64,000 nt of DNA, taken from positions 459,269 through 523,268 of the forward strand of contig JAGGNK010006626.1 in NCBI GenBank assembly GCA_017590115.1, given 5' to 3'. Below are positions 1 through 64,000 of this stretch, in pieces (the first letter of the stretch is position 1; the number at the start of each line of letters is the position of its first letter). A model generated the notes under the pieces. That model had not been told where the DNA came from and ran no database searches. It saw nothing but the letters and a program-made list of their open reading frames with translations. The translations under genes were made by a program, and so were the position numbers. Source of the stretch: Montifringilla adamsi. Taxonomy: Eukaryota; Chordata; Aves; Passeriformes; Passeridae.

Positions 1-295
1 ATCCTTTTGTCAGCATCTTCCAGCAGCTTCATGCCTCTGTTGTCCTGAGGAGCCCAGAACTGCACACACACTCCAGGTGAGGCCTCACCAGGGCTGAGCA
101 GAGGGGCGGGATCACCTCCCTCCCTCCACTGCCCTGCTGGCAGTGCTCTTCCCAATGCCCCCAGGATGCCATTGGCATTCTTGGCTACCAGGACATGCTG
201 CTGGCTCATGGACAGCTTGTTGTCCACCAGGACCCCCAGGTCCTTCTCCACAGAGCTGCTCCCCAGCAGGTCAGCCCCAGGCTGTGCTGGTGCCT

Positions 296-334
296 GGGGT
301 TGTTCCTCCCCAGGAGCAGGGGAGGAACAACCCC
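296..334. repeat. Perfect 16-bp inverted repeat (hairpin) inside CR1
   Basis: The left arm is 296-311 (GGGGTTGTTCCTCCCC), the loop 312-318, and the right arm 319-334 (GGGGAGGAACAACCCC), with no mismatch. The related CR1 at 57.2-58.1 kb has only one arm at the matching place, so the second arm is a private insertion in this copy. Confidence 0.9.
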
Positions 335-1471
335 CTGTATTTGCCCTTGCTGAATTTCAGATGGTTCTTCTTTGTCCATCTCTCCAACTTGTCAAAGTTC
401 TTCTGAAGAGCTGCACAGCACTCCAGGGTATTTGCCACTCCTCCCAGCTCTGTGCCCTCAATGAACTTGCTGAGGAGGCATTTGCCCTTCAAGCCATTGA
501 TGAATAAGCTAAATAAAACTGGGCCCAGTGTTGAACCTTGGGAGACACCACCAGTGCCAGGCCTCCAATTAGACCCTCTGCCACCGACTATGATCCTCAT
601 CAGCTGTTCAAGTCCACACCTCCTGAGTTAGCCTATGAGAACGTTGTGAAAGGGTATTGAAAGCCTCACTGACAATACCCATTGCTGTCCCCTCATCCAT
701 CCAGGTAGCTCTTTCATTGTAGAAGGCAATCAAACACTTGATCACTTTTAGTGAACTCATGCTGACTACTCCTGATCACCTTGTCTTCCACAGGGACAGA
801 GAAGGCTTCCAGAATCCAGAGATGGCATCAGAAGGTGCTCCATCACCTTCCCAGGGATTCTGGTCCATAGTTCCCTAGGTCATATTTCTTGCCCATTTTG
901 AAAACTGGGGTGGCAATTCCTTTCTTCCAGTCCTCAGCATCGCTCCTGATCTTCATTATATTTCAAAGGTGATCATGAACAGCCTCGTTACAGTGTGCAC
1001 CAGCTCTCTCATCACTCATGGATCCATTCCAGCAGGGCCCATGGACGAGGGTCTGTCTAGTTGTTTCAGACCAAATCCTCCTTCCCTAAGAAAGTGTCTT
1101 TCTCCCAACATTCCTTCACTCTGGTCTCCTCAGTCAGGGATCCCTGAGGCCTGGCCTTGCCAGTGAAGACTGAGGCAAAGGCACTCAGTAACTCTGCCCT
1201 CTCATCTTCCCCTCTTACCAGGGTCCCGTCTCCACTTAATAATGAGCCCACATTATATTTTTTATTTTCTTTTGTTACTGATGTATTTGAAAATACCCTT
1301 TTTATTATGCTTGACATTCTTAGCCAAGTTTAAGTCTAGCTGGGCACTGGCCTTTTTAGTCTCATTTGCGTTTACCCTGACCACCTCTCTATATTCACTC
1401 CAGGTGGCCTGACCCTTCTTCCATCTCCTGTGTATTTCCTGCTTATACTTGAGTAATGACAGTAGCTTTCA

Positions 1472-1488
1472 TCCATCCATCCATCCAC
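1472..1488. repeat. Short (CATC)n run
   Basis: Four units of CATC within the decayed CR1. A minor simple repeat. Confidence 0.7.
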
Positions 1489-4400
1489 AGAGATCTCTTG
1501 CCCCATTGGCCCAGTTTCTTTCTCATTGTGAGGCATTGTTCCTGAGCCTGGAGTAAGCGAGTCCACCCTTCTGGACCCCTATTCCCTGCAGGGCCTGTTC
1601 CCATGGGATTCATCCAAAAAGATTCCTAATGAGGTTAGTTAGCTCTCCTGAAGTTCATGGTTATAATCTTTCTTGCTGTCCCACTACCTCCTACTTCAAT
1701 ACAGAATTCTACATTCTCATGGTCACTACAGCCAAGACTGCCTGTCATACAAGATTTTCTTCCACTTTTTTGAGGCAATCTAAATATGTAAATGGTTTCT
1801 TCATGAGCTCTAATTTACCTCCTAGATAATTCCATTGAGAATACAGAGGGACAAGAGGTATAATGCCTGCTGTGAAGCGCCCATTGATTTCAGGTGCCTG
1901 GGTGAGTTTTCATGAGATGATGAAATTCCTTGAATGCTTCAGGAGTCAGAAATTCCACAGAGCTATACATACAATAATGAACTCATAATGAGCAAGTAAG
2001 AGTGTAATATATGCTGTGAGCTGCTCAATACCATGAGAGAGGAGGCAGGAATGGAATCCAGAGCTCTGGCATTGTATTAAACTGTCATAAACAGGAAACC
2101 TTTCTTCTCCTTCCTATGATTCCACTTACTATGCTCTTCCTATTCTTCAAAGTCAAGACAGGCCCTAGAAGAGAGGTCCTGTTTCAAACGTTAAAGCATT
2201 TTTTATTCTTCTGATGTGACTATTCAGCACAGCAGAGATGAACATAATATAGAAGTCCAATGCAAAAGACAGCATGTTACTATTCAGTCAAAGACTGTAG
2301 GTTTCTCCCAGCTTGCTCTTAGCTCGTTCCTTGACTCCTGACTGCTCTAGTCACCAAGATAAGGCATACTAGCAGGTCCAGGAAGAGCTGGATAGAGTGG
2401 ATTGCTCTTAAAACACTATGAAGAAGAAACAGCACAAAAAAATCAACACTTCTGCAACATAAAGTACTCCAAAACTGTCTAAACTTTGCACTGCCACAAT
2501 GTCTTTATGCTCTGCTTCATGGCATTCAACACATATGCTTAAGTTCATTTTAGTTAATACATCAAGTAATACCCATGTTTTAACAGTCACTAAGCAATTA
2601 AGAAATGCTGCAGTCATTAAGCAATGCAGATACAGATAAACTGATTTAGAAAGAGCTAGACTTAAGCAGTGCACAGTGGACATAAGGCAGCCTGCTAATA
2701 TGGTACCTGGTCAAGTCTCTGCTTAATAGAATATTTACATTAGCTAAATTTTCCAGTTAAAGGCTCTCCCTTTTCTTTCTCCTGACTCAGTTCCTCTATA
2801 GGATTGGGTCTTCTTTTGGCATAAGGTGAAATGCATTTCATAATCTGACAGAAATAGCAGGAGCAGGTTCTTTCATGGAGAAAGTAGATACATGTTTAAA
2901 CATGATATAGCAACAATGAAATATATGTTTATGCCTAGAGTGCTCAGTGAAAATAAATGACTACAATATATCCTTTAATTAAACTGAAAGAGAGGAGAGA
3001 AAATGCCTGGTTTGACCACCATAAGCTACCAAAGAAAATCTCTCCTCCACCTCCTCTGAGTGTAAATTAATAAATATATGCCACTTTAAGGGATTCACAA
3101 ATCTTCCCTTGAAATCTAATTAATTACATCCAAATTTTTTAATCTTGACAAGTGCCTACTCCTTCAGAGCCAATTATTTTTTCCACTGTGTTTTGTTCAA
3201 ATGTGTGAAATGACAATGACCTTCATAACAGGATATCTCCATGGCTAAAATCTTGTGTCTACCTAAATCAATGGGAGTTTTCCCAGAACTTCAGAAAGAT
3301 CATTAGCACATTACCATCACAAAAAATAGGATCTGACAACACTTTTAAAGTTCTGATAATTGGAACTTAATGAGCTAGGCAGTCCTCTTCTTTATACTTC
3401 TCCTTTAAAATGTTTTTTTTCACTGCCACACTTACTGTTACTAAAATTGTATTTAAAAATCAATCTGTCACCCAGCAATCCAACAGACAAATAATAAAAA
3501 TATTGGAGAAAGTTGGCATCCTTAATTTTGTTTCAAGACTCTCTCTAATGGCACAGAAAATAATTTATGCTATTCTTTGTGTATTATGTATGGCTACGCT
3601 GTATTTTAAACTGCATACAACTAGTAACAGCCACAGCAGCTTCCAGCAGAAAGGCGAGGCGTGATGAATACCTCCCACAGACAGAAAAAAACCAAGAAAG
3701 CAACAAGTATTTTGTCCCAAGGTTCCTTAAAAAAAAATGGTGTCTTCTTCTTGATAAGAGCTGTCCATGGTGCCGTAGAAACTGAAATTCTGAGATGCAT
3801 TTAAAGCACTCTCCCAGATCTTCTGGAACAGAGGTATGTTGGGGAGATGATTCATTCAGTCTCCAGAGAGAAGAAAGATACTGTTCACACAGCACTTCTA
3901 CTCACCAGTTCTTGCAGCAGCAATGGTGTTGGCTTTGAAGGAAGCCAACTGTCCTGCTCTCCCAGCCAGAGGTAAAGAATTGCATTGGTGGCCACTAGAG
4001 GGAGGATTAGGAATATAGTAAGTTGTCGGCAAAAGCCACCCATGATGAACCACATGGGACAACCTACAAATCCCCCACTGCTGCCCAAGGGCAACAATTC
4101 TCAGATACTGCTACGGGCTGGCAAGCAAAATCCAATTGTTATCATCTTCTACAGAGGAGCTGCCAGTGTGCATCCTAAACTTTGGTGGCTGGAGGATAGG
4201 AGGGCTGACTAGGATTGTGTGAAGGACACCTACAAACACACAAAGACACATCTCTTTATTTACAGATGTCTGTTTTGCCTTCTTGCTTTTAATCTCCTTA
4301 CTTAAAACTTCTGATGTCCTTTATCAACAAAGCTTCTGGGAAAAACAAAGATACCAGCTTCAAGAGAGTCTCAGAAGTATCAGTAGAGAGAGACACTGTG

Positions 4401-4605
4401 CCAAGACATGCTGTATTTAACAAAAAGATCTGAATACATTAAAGGTACTTGAAAACAACAAAATCCACTGTGATTAAAATAAATGTTCTTTAAGATCTGA
4501 GGCATACCTGAAAGAAATGTTTTCAATTAGTCACCTAGATATTTATACAGTGAAGTGTATCTTCCAATTCAGTTTACCATGCAGCTCGACTGTCTGGTGT
4601 CTTAC

Positions 4606-63744
<59,139 letters not shown>

Positions 63745-64000
63745 CTGTTAAGAAAAAAAAGTAGATAAAGTATGTCAGTGAATCAGGTTTGTAAGATACT
63801 TTGTATATTTATCACATATCTGTATCATAGTCCAAGTTGTCACACCGCAATCAGTTTAATTATGTGCAGCCAGCTGGTATCGGCCTTTTCTACACTCTGG
63901 TGTAAACCACAAGCTGCAGTACACTCACAGCCGCTGGCCTCAGGCCAGTGGGACACCTGCCAGCAAGAAAAAAATGGTTAAAGTGGATCTTTGTAATCAC
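63745..64000 (-). other. ADAMTS6: ADAMTS6 intron (cut by window edge)
   Basis: Start-side remainder of the intron upstream of the microexon. A slightly GC-richer patch near 63860-63965 is unassigned. Confidence 0.8.

Larger units (their letters stand above)
1..1760 (-). mobile_element. Degraded CR1 LINE, ORF2 linker and RT region, antisense
   Basis: Read on the minus strand, this passes from the CR1 ORF2 region between endonuclease and reverse transcriptase (ASVFTGKARP, 1066-1317) into RT (about 600-1000, decayed; GVSQGSTLGPVLFSLFINGL at 271-600) and then RT C-terminal and thumb sequence (LERWTKKNHLKFSKGK). Position 1 cuts it before any 3' UTR. The frame is broken by stops and shifts. The RT active-site region reads SKFIEGTELGG where active CR1 copies have an F-x-DD motif, so the copy is dead. 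The 5' edge near 1760 is approximate. Confidence 0.85.
1..4605 (-). other. ADAMTS6: ADAMTS6 intron (3' part cut by window edge)
   Basis: Intron downstream of the last exon seen. Positions 1 to about 1760 are an antisense CR1 (separate entry). From 1760 to 4605 I see only AT-rich sequence with no exon-like reading frame, RNA gene or clear repeat. Short open frames at about 3.4-4.2 kb lack recognisable domains or splice context. Confidence 0.85.

Noticed and set aside
143..507. Plus-strand open frames of 87 and 113 codons
   Set aside because: They are antisense shadows of the CR1 RT region; GC-rich CR1 DNA keeps chance frames open.
3410..4212. Overlapping open frames on both strands (70-103 codons)
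   Set aside because: No recognisable domain, no splice borders fitting ADAMTS6, and composition like the surrounding intron.

Overview
This window looks like avian nuclear DNA. It is AT-rich vertebrate intronic sequence with at least five CR1 LINE fragments. Two of them keep recognisable CR1 3' ends with the ATTCTGTG octamer. A GC-rich stretch at about 54.2-55.2 kb resembles a long endogenous-retrovirus LTR-type repeat that I associate with songbirds, so a passerine is likely but not proven. There is no bacterial gene, operon, CRISPR array, tRNA or rRNA that I can support.

The whole window lies inside one gene on the minus strand: an ADAMTS metalloprotease whose sequence best fits ADAMTS6. 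I found thirteen internal exons. In transcript order they are 63744-63701, 60276-60171, 47385-47239, 38190-38049, 28146-28039, 23027-22882, 20663-20600, 12817-12715, 11758-11625, 9883-9760, 8674-8594, 6665-6502 and 4744-4606. They total 1502 nt and splice into 500 complete codons with no stop or frameshift. Every junction has AG/GT borders and matching codon phase. The encoded segment runs from the second half of the metalloprotease domain through the disintegrin-like module, TSR1, cysteine-rich domain and spacer to the first cysteines of TSR2. The signal peptide, propeptide and N-terminal catalytic half lie beyond 64000. The remaining TSRs and the C-terminal PLAC domain lie below position 1. 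In human the gene is on chromosome 5q, which is largely homologous to the avian Z, so Z linkage is a reasonable inference.

By region: 1-4.6 kb is intron with an antisense CR1. 4.6-12.8 kb holds six closely spaced exons (TSR2 start, spacer, cysteine-rich domain) with a CR1 scrap at 8.9-9.3 kb. 12.8-28.2 kb holds the TSR1 and second disintegrin exons, a sense CR1 at 14.6-15.9 kb and a compound trinucleotide microsatellite at 26.1 kb. 28.2-47.4 kb has long introns between the disintegrin and catalytic exons. 47.4-60.2 kb is a 12.8-kb intron with the LTR-like repeat, a CR1 with an intact 3' end, an internally deleted CR1 tail and a GGAA microsatellite broken by a 14-N gap. 60.2-64 kb holds the two exons leading into the zinc-binding site.

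I found no previously undescribed system. The observations most worth checking are a 57-kb-spaced inverted pair of very similar CR1 copies bracketing the gene segment, a perfect 16-bp foldback inside one of them, the zinc-binding motif split by the longest intron, a 44-nt microexon, and one weak donor site.
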